Origin: Takakia lepidozioides
Lineage: Eukaryota > Streptophyta > Takakiopsida > Takakiales > Takakiaceae
Assembly: GCA_030704615.1 (NCBI GenBank)
Contig: CM060732.1
Location: forward strand, 78,287,053-78,351,052
Direction of reading: 5' to 3'
Length of the DNA stretch: 64,000 bases
The position numbers were made by a program, and so were the translations under genes. The notes under the pieces were generated by a model. That model saw only the letters and a list, made by a program, of their open reading frames with translations. It made no database searches and was not told the DNA's origin. This document shows positions 1 through 11,139 of the stretch, in pieces (within the stretch, counting starts at the first letter, position 1; each line of letters starts with the position of its first letter).

Positions 1-3000
1 CTCCTTCTTGAACTCCCGGAAAAATGCATACTTCCAGAGCTCCCTTCTCCATTTACGAACGTAGGACTCAAACTTGATGCTGGGAGATGTCATGGTGATT
101 TTGTAGTCTAGTAGTGACTTCTCCAATGTTTCAATGGCCCGCTTTTCCAGCTGCAAAAACAACGATGTACCCTCAGTGGTTAAACCCAAAAACTAGTGAA
201 GTCATTGCGAACAATGTGGAACGTGGGAAAATTCTTACCTGGCTCCAGAAGGTAGCTTTATGCAACCATGTCTCAAATGCACGGTCGCTCACAGGTGTCA
301 CCACTCCTGTCTCAGGGTCCCTATGCGGTTTTGGGAAATTGTTGGTGTCCCGGACGATTGGATCTGAGTTCCAGATTTCAAGCGACCTCACTTTTTGAGC
401 CGGCTCAACCATGGAAATCGACAGACAGTGGATCTTTTCCTGTGTCATCTCAGGCTTGGTGGGCTTGTTCCAGTGTATCCAAATCTGCTCCAGAAACCCC
501 TTTCCTAGCCCAGGGTCAGCAATTCGTATGTGCTTGTCAAACGCATTTTTGAGGTTTTTTTCTCGCCGTATCCATCTCATCTTTCATTTTGGTTTCCACC
601 CCGTTCGATGTTCTCTCTTCCTCCGGGGTAGTGGCATAATACTCCAGCTTTGCTCGCTCTCCAACATCCGCAATTTCTTGCTGTGACACAAGAACGTTGC
701 CCTATTATTACATCTTCAATCCAAAAATGAAAGAAAACTCAAGATTGAAAAGGAACTAGTCTTACCGCGTATAAGTACTCGAGGAAAGCTTCCCTCGTCA
801 GATTGTACCAAGTTTTAGACTTCTTGATTGTTTGGCATTTCTTAAGTGTCTCCGCAGACAAGATGCTGGCGAATGTTTCCAACGGCATGACTCCTATACT
901 TTGCATCCGAAACAGTGTATGCACTATGTTCGTGGTGGCGTGTGATGTCTCCGTGCCCCTGCATTGAAAGCAAATGAGTACAAGAATCTTGAAGCAAGGG
1001 ACTTCATGTAGTTCATAAAAGGATACCAAACAAGACTTACTTGTTGACATCGTGCATGGCAGTCAGAAGCTGTGTTATTCTGCCTTGTGGATACAAAACC
1101 ATTGACAGTACTCGGTGATGCCAGTCTTTGTTGTGGGCATACATTCTCGTGATATATTCCATCCAGGCAACCAAATGGTGATTACCATCCCATACGAAGA
1201 ACATCTTCCCCGTGTACTGCCTGTAAGATGGGTTATAGGAAAGCTCTGCCTCAAACTCCGAATTCACCTCATTCCAAAGCGGATCCCAACCGGCCATAAG
1301 ATCTTCGTCAACCATTTTCTCTGATCCCTGGATATCTGTCATTGAAACGTAAAAAATTGCGGAGCCCTTCAAGTACCCATGGATGAAATCACCCTGAAGC
1401 TTCTTGATATCATGATGCAGGGCTGGACGAACGGCAGGCATGGAAATCATCCTGCATAGGGGAATCATAAGAGTGTCGTCCCGAACTTCCATGGAATTTA
1501 TGACCTTCCTGGAGTTTACCTTGGAGGTGTATATCAGTGAATGCACTTTATCTTCGTAATTGTCAGATTGGTCTTCATCTTGATTATCAGGAGCAAATGT
1601 CTCTTGTGCAGCCTGGCTTTCCCCCGCCTTCTTCCTTTTTTTCTGCATTCATTTGTGTTTTCCCACAGCATCAATGTCTACTTGACAGTACAGAATAAGG
1701 TGTCGTCAACGATGCCTTAATCTGCCTCCTTATTTCAGTTTAAAACACTCATTCAATATGACTACTCTCCACACCCGATCCTCTTCCTCTATGCATCGAA
1801 GTCCACTTTGTACACTCCAGATTAAGGTATCGTCAACGATGCCTTAATCTGCCTCCATGTTTGTATTTAGAACAGCCCTACCCACCACTACTCCGGTTTA
1901 TATCTGCTTCAAAGTATGCCTAGAAAGTGTTTTTGACAGGCCAGATTAAGGTGTCGCCTTAATTTGCCTCCTTATTTTTGTTTAAAACAACCCTTCTATG
2001 AGCATATTCCCCACCCTTGATCGTGTTCCTCTCTGTTTCATAGTATCCCCAGGAACTGCTTTTACACTCCAGATTAAGGTATCGTCAACGATGCCTTAAT
2101 CTGCCTCCTTCGTTTATGTCCTAGACATCCCTCAAAGTGCAGACTACCCACCACTAATCCAGTTTACATCTGCTTCAAAGTATGCCATGAAAGTGTTTTT
2201 GACAAGCCTGATTAAGGTGTCGTCAACGATGCCTTAATTTGCCTCCTTATTTCTGCTTTAAAAAGCCCTTCTATGACATGGTTTTTCACCCCTGAATGTG
2301 TTTCTCTCTGTTTCATAGTATCCCCAGAAACTACTTTTACACTCCAGATTAAGGTATCGTCAACGATGCCTTAATCTGCCTCCTTCGTTTATGTCCTAGA
2401 CATCCCTCAAAGTGCAGACTACCCACCACTAATCATGTTCATATCTGCTTCAAAGTATGCCATGAAAGTGTTTTTGACAGGCCTGATTAAGGTGTCGTCA
2501 ACGATGCCTTAATTTGCCTCCATGTTTGTATTTTAAACAGCCCTTCTATGAACATATTCTCCACCCCTGATCGTGTTCCTCTCTGTTTTATAGTATCCCC
2601 GGAAACTAAATCACTCCAGAATAAGGTGTCGTCAATGATGCCTTAATCTGACTCCTTATTTCTGTTTAAAGAAGCCACTGAATTTTGATACTCTCCACCC
2701 TGGATACTGTTCATCTCTACTTGAAAGTCCACTGAAAACTAGGTTTCACTCCAGATTAAGGTATCGTCAACAATGCCTTAATACCACTCATATTTATGGT
2801 TTTGACCGTCCCCTCAATAGTCAGACTATCCACCCCTAAACCTATTTATCTCTGCCTCAAACTATGCCTCTACGTACATTTTATAGGCCAGATTAAGGCA
2901 TCGTCAACGATGCCTTAATCGTCCTCCATGTTTCAGAAAAAAAACAGCCACTGAATGTGCTCCTCTCTGCATCAAAGTATTCGAAAAACGGATTCTAACT

Positions 3001-4432
3001 CCCAGATTAAGGTATCGTCAACGATGCCTTAATTCCCCTCCTCATTTCTGTTTCAGATATCCCCTCACTGTGCAGACTACCCACCACTCAAACACTCAAC
3101 TCGGGAATGACAGACTATATTAAGGTGTCGTCAACGATGCCTTAATTTGCCTGATTCATTCTGCTTCAGAAACCCCCTCACTTTGCCGACCAGTAAGCTT
3201 GTTCGTCTCTGTTTCGAAGAAACCCTGGGAATAGCATAGTAGATTAAGGTATTAATCTGCATTCTTCATCCTGCTTCAGAGTCCACTCATACAGCGGAAA
3301 CTTGTGCTTTAATCGTGATCCTCTATGTTTGAAAGAAAACCCTCAATATCTGAATGGCTGACCAGATTAAGGTATCGTCAACGATGCCTTAATCAGCCCC
3401 CTTCTGTCTGTATCAAAGTCTCTGAATAACCCACCAGCCTTGTCTTCTATGCTTCAAAAAACCATGGCAGACTTTGAACTTTAGCACCTCTTTTCTGCTT
3501 CACAACAACCCTCACAAATGAGAATGGGCAAGCTAGAATAAACCTTCGTAGGCTTTGGACGGCCGCTGGAAGACCCCTTCTCTGCAGGTCGCATTGTTCC
3601 TTGCACTTGTGTCTTCCCCTTCACTCGTGGTTGTGTGTCAACTGGCTGCTCAACTGTTGCCACAGCCCGCTGCGGAGAGTGAACCCTGGATACCTCCTCC
3701 TCAGTCACCACGTTGATGTCCACTTCAGGGTTCTGGTCTGGTGCGTTCTTCTCGGCTGGTAACTCTCGGAGACTCTCCCAGGCTTTCTTCCGTTTCCTCT
3801 GAAAAACATCACACATTGTTTGAAAGACAAATCAGGCCCATTTTAAGCTTGTGTTGATGACACCTTAATTTGGCACTTGCATTAGAACATGAGGGAAACA
3901 GAGAGGAGGGTAAGGCGGGGAGGATGCGATTGCAGATTAAGCTGTCGTCAACGACATCTTAAAATGCAGGACATACTTCGATGGCTCCACCAGTTTTCAT
4001 CTCTAACAATGCAAAAACAAACTGAACTATGCATCACAATGGTGGTGCTACCTGAAGGAGACTTTGTTCAGCACTGTCCATCTCCAAATCCACTGCTCGC
4101 ATGCTGCCTCCCACTTGTGCCTTGTCCTTCAACGCCCGCAAAGACAGCGCTGTATTGGATGGGCACTCCCGGGTATTCACGGCCACCTGCTTCGTTACGA
4201 CCTCCTGCACAGGAGTAACATCACTGCCTGGCATGCCTTCCTCCTCTCTTATAGGTGACATTCTTTCCATCTCAGCCTCACGCAAAAGGGGAAGTTCCAA
4301 AAGCTCCTCCAGCTGCTTTTCCACATACGGCTCCACAACTCCCCTATTCTGTAACCCTTCGCCAGCAGATCCCTCCCCTTCACGGTCACTCTCCCCCTCG
4401 GAAAGATCAAGCGCCCTCCGAGTCTTCCTCAT
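1..4432 (-). CDS. Multi-exon gene of unknown function, 3' end outside window
   Basis: I do not recognise the product. Exons inferred from splice sites and phase: 4432-4052 (donor CAG|gtagca), about 3798-3533, 1642-1042 (donor gtaagt), 958-766 (gtaaga), 680-239 (gtaaga) and 150 to beyond 1. Joins are phase 0 except one phase 2, and each matches its partner. The first ATG I see is 4432; the frame is open further up, so an earlier exon is possible. The start is acidic and charged. The second and third exons both begin with a basic patch (RKRKKAWES, KKRKKAGES). Exon 3 holds a domain with MIPLCRMISMPAVRP followed later by FFVWDGNHHLVAW, which resembles the ParB/sulfiredoxin-like DGxHR motif with His in place of Arg; this is inference. 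Exon 680-239 needs a one-base change in a seven-T run (555-561) to stay in frame. It is divergent from the transposase and may be its partner. Confidence 0.5.
1694..3393 (+). repeat. Array of 14 regularly spaced 28-bp palindromes
   Basis: The consensus is arm ATTAAGGTATCGT, centre CA, arm ACGATGCCTTAAT, usually with one arm mismatch. Copies start at 1694, 1821, 1945, 2073, 2211, 2348, 2486, 2620, 2755, 2892, 3006, 3119, 3243 and 3366. Spacing is 113-138 bp throughout. The copy at 2892 is a perfect palindrome. Copies at 1945 (19 bp) and 3243 (14 bp) have lost only their centres. A-type (GGTATCG) and G-type (GGTGTCG) copies alternate over much of the array. The sequence between palindromes is also related, giving a higher-order unit of about 275 bp (2073 versus 2348, 2211 versus 2486). 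The array lies between two inferred exons of the minus-strand unknown gene. Confidence 0.95.
3842..3963 (+). repeat. Two further palindrome copies, diverged
   Basis: Copies near 3842-3869 and 3936-3963 keep the TTAAG...CTTAA arms. The second has the CGTCAACG centre in the same direction as the main left array, while the first is diverged with GTTGATGA at its centre. Both lie in the inferred first intron of the minus-strand gene (3799-4051). Confidence 0.8.
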
Positions 4433-5394
4433 CCTCTCTCTCGCTTTCAACCTCTGCCTCGCCGACGTGTAGTAAAGAGACTTCCTACGCGTCCTCTTCT
4501 TTGCACTAACAATGACGTTCTTGGGAGGCTCCAGTGTGAATAGTTCAAAATGACACTAACGGGACACTCATCTTCCAACACTCCATTAGGGTCCACGAAA
4601 CGGATGGATGGATGGCGGTTGGGGTTTCATCTCCGAAATCATCCATTTAGGATTATCCCAAAAAACAGAAACGGCTCTTAATTGACTTGTTCGAATTGCG
4701 GCTGGGGGGGTTGTCTGCTGTGCAACTTGGGAATGGCCAACTGGCATGGACCATCATTGCCGATCTGGGCCCTTTTAGTGGAACCTCTGCATGGAGACCA
4801 CGTACCCGTGGGTGTCAGTTGGTGTTCCACCAACATAGAGGTCGTTATGGAATGGGCTGCGGGTTTGTCCGAGGGAAATATGTCATTCTAAGAAAATTGA
4901 ACGCACCCTTGTAATTCTTAATACTGCTGAGCTGTTTCTAGGGCGGCAAAATGCTGCAAGATTATCATGAGAATGATGGAAAAGAGAAAGTACACTGTGC
5001 GAAGATAAACAGTATGAACACAGAATATGAGTTCCCCACATTGTCTAGTGTGCTTCATCCCAGTCCATGCGTACCATGTCCCCCACCTCAGACGTGGTAA
5101 CACTGTACTCCCCTCTGCAAGCCGAGTACCTGAGCGCCGTGGCTGACGACAATGGCCTGGCCATTTGTTGAGGAGGATTTGATTTGCATAACATTCCGCT
5201 TTGAGCCAGGGACCGTCCATGTGGTCAGAGAGGTGTACGACAGTAGTGAGAAGGTCGAGGGAACATAGGTTCAAAAGCCGCATAAACGGGATGGTCGAAG
5301 AGAGTGGAGAGTTCCACCCGCCAAGTACCGCGTTCATGGAGATCAGAGACGCCTTTCATCGGACACTATACTCACGCCCGGAACAGCAGCTTCG
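4433..5394. other. Intergenic region between divergent genes
   Basis: This stretch lies between the first ATG of the minus-strand unknown gene and the first plausible ATG of the plus-strand transposase. It probably carries both promoters. I see open frames on both strands but none with family similarity or convincing splice context. No palindrome copies occur here. Confidence 0.5.
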
Positions 5395-8300
5395 GTGGTG
5401 CAGGCACCAAAGTCGGTCCCCATCAAGACAGAAGAAACTACCTCCACGACATTTGTCGAGCTCTCGGATAGTTCGGAAGACGATGTCACGGAGGTCCCTC
5501 TTCCTACGAACCCTCCTATACTGGTAGACCCCGATGTCCATGAGATCATTAGTGTCATTCCCAAGTTGCAGTCGTTGAGAGGGTTGCTAGGATGCAAGAG
5601 CGATGTGAGAGACATTGTTTGGGAAACACAGCGGATCCAAAGAGCGAAATTTCTACCCCCTTACTTTGATGGAGACATCGTTTTTGAACTGTCACCTCCG
5701 ACGTCATGTGGAGGTTTGGCTGGACTCATGGCGGGCATGGACAAGAAACACGATGGACACCCATGGTGTCAGACTAAAACTTCCAATATCTGTAATCCGC
5801 ATGGCCTGAAGTTTTGGAGATCCATTTGCGCTGGGCACTTGCGTTGTGCAAATTCGGATTGCCAGCATTTCCAAATGGCCAGTGTGGCAAATGAGACGGA
5901 GTGGGAGGGAGTCTGTGACAACCCATTTCAAGTAGGGTGTGCTCCTCCAAAGAGCAGTTTCGTCGTTTACAAGTTTTGTAAAGTCGTGCCACAATGCATG
6001 GCGGAACGCAATGCACGGATGTACTACGTGCTGCACCATATCAACCACCTCACACGGGCTTGTATCCATTTTGGCACCCATGCCCATCCAGTGTCGCAAG
6101 GAGATTGCAGGGAGAGTGTTGAGACAATGCGTTCGCTGCTTCAGCAAGAATTTCAAAATGCTCCCATCGCATCACCATCAGCCATTGCTATGGCAGCAAA
6201 CAAAGGCTTCCTACACAAACATCTGCTGGGGGAGTCAGACGAGACAACGACTAAGTTTGATAGTGCATCGCTTGACTTTGTGATGGACCAATTCTCAACA
6301 TTGGCTTCTCCAAATGCTCGTTATCAAATCAACGTTCTTAGGACTGGGGCAGGCAACAAAGGATACGTAGATAACATCCTAGAATTGAAGCGCAGAAGTC
6401 GATACGACTTCATCCAGGACAGTGTTTTCCCAGGATAGGGGTCCCAGAAAGTATACTTGTTCAAGATGTCCACTGTTGCGGAGGGTTTTGGAGTTAGCCT
6501 GGTGCGTAGAATGCAGGCCGGGGGTGATCTTCATAAGTCCTGGGTAATGTTTGATCACGTGAAGCGAGTGAAGGATTGGATGACCATGGCCTGTCATGTG
6601 TATGATCCTACGTACCAGCGAGTTATGACTATTGCTGTTTGTGACATGCAGTCGGAGGACACAGAGTCCCAAATTCTTATGTGGAAGGCTCTAGTTAACG
6701 TCATGAGAGTTCATGGTTTGCCAGATGCAAATTTCACAGGGTTCATGGCAGACATCACACAAGCTAATTGGAATGTTGTGCGGACTGTGTTTGGCTCTGG
6801 TGACCTGAAAATACCAATGCAAGGCCGGGAATGCACTTGCCTCTTTCATTGGACCCAGTCCCTTCGTCGGCACACAAAAAATTCCACAAAATTGGAGTTG
6901 CAAGAGGAGCACCTGCGACTATGCCGTCTATACAAAGATGCCACCACAGAATGGGAAGCAAATGCCATGTTTCAGACTATCAGAGCATGGTGGTACTCCT
7001 CTGAGGCGGCGAGTCTGGAGGGGATCAAAGAGCTAGAAGACTGGTTGGGCTTTTGGCACTTCAGATACAGACAGTGGGGTGCCTTTATGACCGCTATAAG
7101 TTAGACTCATACTACCATGATTTTCAATTTTTCTTATATATATGGGGGTGTGCACCAACGGCCTTGCTGTCCAGTCCAGTCCAGTCGAATGCTGCTCCAC
7201 ATAACAGTGACATGTGTGTGGCATTTACCTGCAGAATATGTAACTGGAAGACATTGCGGATATGCCATCCTGCAATCTCGCGGAGACTGTTCATAGTATG
7301 TGGATGGCACAATCCGGTAAGAACGGCCGGAACCTTTACGTTGCAATTGCAGATGACCTTATCCGCGCTCTTTCGCAACAAACAAAGTACCGAGACTTCC
7401 TCAGGGGACGGGGTGCTGGTAAGGGGCCGGACAGGGCAGAGTTGCTGCTCAGGGCTGCTAACAGATGCAAATATCCTACAAAAATGGCGCGGGCTGTTAA
7501 CGAGTACACGATTGGAACACCTTTGCAGTCCAAGCTTCCACATCTGGAAGGTGAAAAGAGATTCAGATCATGTAAGCGCAAACTGGACACCCCTCCAGGA
7601 TCGGCGGATGACTCCCATTGGCATGATAGAGACAATTTCTCCATACCTCGTGTGCCTGTGCCACCCAATTTCGGATGTATTTCTCCATCTGTGGATGCAG
7701 GTTCTTCTGCAGATTTCGATGCAACATATGCCACAGCTCCGGCACGGGGAGAAGGACGGACGCTGCTGCCGGTTGAGGAGACCGATTGTGGTGATGCAAT
7801 GTGGCACATAGAACAGATTCCGAAAGGATCGAAAGTTGGTTGTTCTGTTATCATGGCATTGTCTTTTGTGAAGTGCACAACTAAAATTTGCAGAGGTGCT
7901 GGCGGGACTCCAGCACCGACAATCACAGGTTTGTTCAAATATTACTCAGCGCGGGAGTTTAGACCTCACAAGTTCTAGTTCTGCCCCGATGACATTCAGC
8001 ATTGTGTGATGGGGACTTGTCGGGATTCAGTCATCAGCAAGCCTACCATCCCTATCGTCTGGCCAGTCAAGGTCGGAACATCTCTCTCCAAACAAGAGAT
8101 AGACATGCTGGAGGATGTTGGGTTTCGACTTCCAAGAGGCCCAACAGTCCTAACACCAACATCATCTCGTGGTACGCCATCCGCATTCCCTACACGTCCA
8201 CCACATGGGAACGACTGGCCAATGAAAAGGAATGGAAAACCGGTTCGTCGTATTGAGGCAGGTGCGGATAACCAGTGCAAAATTGAGTCTACGAGAACCT

Positions 8301-8661
8301 TGCAGTGTCGGGTTACCCAAATTGTTAATGTCCCCCCTCCAGGCTATGGGCGGGTGTACAGTATGGTGACTTCGGGATCGGTTCTTCATGATAGGACTTA
8401 TGAGATTACTATTGGGAATTTTCCTAATTGCACATGCCCGGACTTCAACAACACGATAAACAGCTCCATTGGAAAGAGAGATAAATTAGGGACGGTGTCA
8501 TTGATATAAAGAAATCCATTGTCATATGCAAACATCTTTACTACATCTACAATCACAGGATGTTTTGTGATCCTCAACGAGACACGTGCATTCACCAATG
8601 CACAATGGGTCCCAGTGACGTTCAAACACTTCTGCAGAGAGATAGGGTAGTTGACATCTGA
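5395..8661 (+). pseudogene. Mutator-like (MULE) transposase with SWIM zinc finger, interrupted
   Basis: A MULE transposase is a DDE-family enzyme acting on element ends in the nucleus. One frame runs 5395-7104 with an amber stop at 6436-6438. A second segment (about 7250-8509) has an amber at 7976-7978, and the tail (to TGA 8659-8661) is in a third frame. The N-terminal part has a Cys-rich stretch (around CAGHLRCANSDCQHF). The catalytic part shows D in MFDHVKR, D in FMADITQANW, and C-x2-H in CLFHWTQ, the typical MULE signature, then an RAWWYSS and FRYRQWG block. A SWIM finger follows: CTCPDF at 8429 and CKHLYYIY at 8527, giving C-x-C...C-x-H across the frame change. The join 7104-7250 may be an intron or a lesion. 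Palindromes flank it on both sides. I judge it decayed but recognisable along its whole length. Confidence 0.75.
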
Positions 8662-8718
8662 CGTGTTTTGTCGGAGTTCTGTATGTGTCAATGACTCCAC
8701 TTTGCTGAATTATTTTGA

Positions 8719-9470
8719 TATGCTCCACTATCGCGAGTTCACCAATGTTTCTTAATTTGTCCACTATTGGAAATGAGACCAGTCACTCTTCATGGATCCA
8801 CTTTGATCAAGTAAACCCAAACCTTTCCCCATTTTTGGGCTTTTATTTATTAATTTGATTTAATTTAATTTTTGTCTCTTATCGTATTTGGTGAAATTCC
8901 CATGTGTAAACAAGGCATGGGATTAAGATGTCGTTGACGACATCTTAATTCGTGCTTCCCTGAGCAGGATTACAGCTCCCCCCTATGGTTCTCTCCAGCC
9001 AATCTAATTTTATATGCTCCACTATTGCGAGTTCACCATTGTTTTAATAGATCCACTAATGCAGTCAATCTTCATGGATCCACTTTGTTCAAGTAAACCC
9101 AGCCCTTTCTCCATTTTGGGGCTTACATATATATATATATCTAGTGATTTATCCTGTTTGGTGAAATTCCCATTTTCAAAGAGGACAAAGGATTAAGATG
9201 TCGTTGACGACATCTTAATTCGTCATTCCCTGAGGAGGGTTACAACTCCCCCCTATGGTTTTTTCCAGGCCAGATTTATTTTCTTGCAACAATTTACATG
9301 GGTTCATTTCTCATGCTGAGCATGCGATTTAAGATGTCGTTGTCGACACCTTAATGCCTGGTGCATGCACTTGCTGATCCCTCACGAGACATTCATGGAT
9401 CCACTTTGTTCAAGTAAACCCAAGCCTTTCTCCATTTTTGGGCTTACATATATATAGGGCAGGGGATTAA
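8719..9470 (+). repeat. Longer direct repeats carrying the right-hand palindromes
   Basis: The segment starting TATGCTCCACTAT (8719) recurs near 9013. The segment ATGGATCCACTTTG recurs near 8793, 9076 and 9391, each followed by AAGTAAACCCA and a TTTTTGGGCTT-like stretch. The unit of roughly 290 bp contains one palindrome, so the right-hand array grew by duplication of larger blocks. No coding sequence is apparent here. Confidence 0.75.
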
Positions 9471-9628
9471 GATGTCGTTGACAACATCTTAATTCGTCAT
9501 TCCCTGAGCAGGGTTTCAACTCCCCATATGGTTTTTTCCAGGCCACATTTTTCTTCTTGCAACGATTTTCATGGGTTCATTTCTCATGTTGAGCATGCGA
9601 TTTAAGATGTCGTTGACGACACCTTAAT
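8922..9628 (-). repeat. Right-hand array of 5 palindromes, opposite orientation
   Basis: Copies start at 8922, 9192, 9327, 9466 and 9600, with gaps of 270, 135, 139 and 134 bp. The first gap is twice the usual period. The main form is arm ATTAAGATGTCGT, centre TG, arm ACGACATCTTAAT, a perfect inverted repeat. The core reads CGTTGACG on the plus strand, the reverse complement of CGTCAACG in the left array, so the two arrays point in opposite directions. Copies 9327 and 9600 form a second subtype ending CACCTTAAT. The left-hand period is the same, which ties the two arrays together. Confidence 0.92.
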
Positions 9629-9649
9629 GCTTGGTGCATGCGCTTGTTG

Positions 9650-10390
9650 ATCCCACAGGAGACATGCTCATACAGTCCTCCATAGTCCCCTCATCTGGAC
9701 AACTTCTCATCCGTGCTTCATCCAACGTTCATCCATTACACTTTTACGTCCATCCCAAATCCATTCATCCGTGAATGTATCATCGTGCATTCGTGCCACT
9801 TTGTCGTGATGGAGCCTGTCTGTCTTCGGTCCGATGGAGCGGAGACTGTGTCTTTGCAGTGAAGTTGGGGTCCACGGAAATAGGCCCACTTGTCCCCACG
9901 GTTTTGGAGTCCGCAAGCGAAATCTGCTCACGCTTTGATTCTGCTCACGCTTCGGGGAATCTGCTCACGAATCCAGGAATCTGTTCACAGGTCTGCTGCC
10001 CTCTGCGTAATTGGCGCTTTATGTACCCAAGATGGTTCTATGAGTGCATACAATGAAGTTTCCTGACCTACGCGTCTTGCATTGCGTTTAGCAATGGCAA
10101 CCTTTTGATTGTGGCGACAGATTTGAGGAGCATAGCCACAATATACACCTTTGTAGCTATTTGGCGTAAGTGGTAACTGATTCCGGATTGCATTGTGGAG
10201 CCGTACACTAGCTTTAGTACACGCTTTTGCTGTCTACTGTTATCAATTTTTTTTTTCAGTTCTCTCTCCTCTGCACGTATGCGTTTCTCAGTATCTTTCT
10301 CAGCCTTGTCATGTACACGCTTTAACTTTGCATTTGCTCCTCCTTGCGCTGTTCTCTGGCTTTCACCGCGTCTTCCTTACGCTTCACTTT
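9650..10390. other. No supported gene; tail of DDE element
   Basis: The first half contains short repeats of TCTGCTCACG near 9905-9985 but nothing I can name. On the minus strand 10205-10390 continues, past an amber stop, as a Lys/Glu/Arg-rich stretch that fits the basic tail of the neighbouring transposase, though with further stops and a frame change. Confidence 0.4.
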
Positions 10391-11134
10391 CTACTTGAGA
10401 GAGGAGAGGTACTCATCACTAGTCATTAAAATTGACTTAGAATAATCGATCATGGGCTCCGATGCATCTCTGGGTCGACGCTTTTCTTGGATAGGGATCT
10501 CAGGCAATGTAAGAAATTGATTAATTGAAATTGGTCTCCTTACAGGTGCAAAAATCATTTCCTCAGATTGTGAGGACTGAGGATCGGTGGCAGAAGGAGA
10601 ACTGGAGGGAGGGGAGCTGTTGTTGTCATCCACATCATCGGTACCTTCCTCATTTTCAACAAAGTAATGATTCATACCTGGTTGAGCAACCTGAATGATG
10701 TTACCAGCTGTTACCTCCTCAATTCGTAACTCCTCAATACGTAACTCATTTTGAGCTGACAATATATCTTTTGGCTGGGGATGTGGATCGTCCGCCTCGA
10801 ATGTGAATGCCTCAGATAGGCCCATCCTACCATGCATGGCTTCAACATTTAGTGGCCAGATGCCGATGACTTTGAATCCACTTTTCACATTCTCCTTTGT
10901 CAAAGCTTTCCTCAATGACAGCGATACCCAGTGGGCTGGATCCTCCTTCCGTACTGTTTTTCCTTTGTTTCCCATAGTCTATACGTCTCTGTAGGCACGA
11001 AATGCAGTCTTAAAAGTTTTGAAAATTGTTACGTCAAGTGGCTGAAGTGCGTGAGATGTGTGCGATGGCAGGGTGATTAAATCCAACCCAACCTCCTTTG
11101 TTGCCTTCACCACATGAATAGTAACGTGACTGCC
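10391..11134 (-). pseudogene. Pogo/Tigger-like DDE transposase, 3' fragment
   Basis: This is the C-terminal part of a DDE_1 (CENP-B/Tigger-like) transposase, separated from its 5' part by the retrotransposon at 11140-18111. Directly after the insertion the frame reads GSHVTIHVV, then LPSHTSHALQPLDV, a conserved block of the DDE_1 catalytic domain. An amber stop lies at 10979-10981, followed by the frame with GFKVIGIWPLN, typical of the C-terminal region of these enzymes. A second amber at 10391-10393 precedes a charged tail. The protein should bind and cut its own element ends in the nucleus; this copy cannot make a full protein. The 5' part is at 18117-19795. Confidence 0.8.
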
Positions 11135-11139
11135 ATGAC
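11135..11139. repeat. 5-bp target site duplication, left copy (ATGAC)
   Basis: ATGAC directly precedes the left LTR. The identical ATGAC lies directly after the right LTR at 18112-18116. A 5-bp duplication is normal for Ty3/gypsy integration and fixes both element boundaries. Confidence 0.93.

Larger units (their letters stand above)
1..9650. mobile_element. Large MULE-like composite element (boundaries not resolved)
   Basis: I group three things into one element by inference: the transposase remnant at 5395-8661, the divergent unknown gene at 1-4432, and the 28-bp palindrome arrays on both sides of the transposase. The palindromes are the same family on both sides and their asymmetric centres face opposite ways, as subterminal repeats of DNA transposons often do. 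The right limit is set just past the last palindrome (9628). The left limit lies outside the window because the minus-strand gene runs off base 1. I found no terminal inverted repeat or 9-bp target duplication, so the true ends are unknown. The next recognisable gene to the right is an unrelated DDE transposase. Confidence 0.45.

Noticed and set aside
1694-3393. CRISPR array
   Set aside because: The repeats are palindromic, the spacers are themselves related to each other and over 85 bp long, and the context is eukaryotic.
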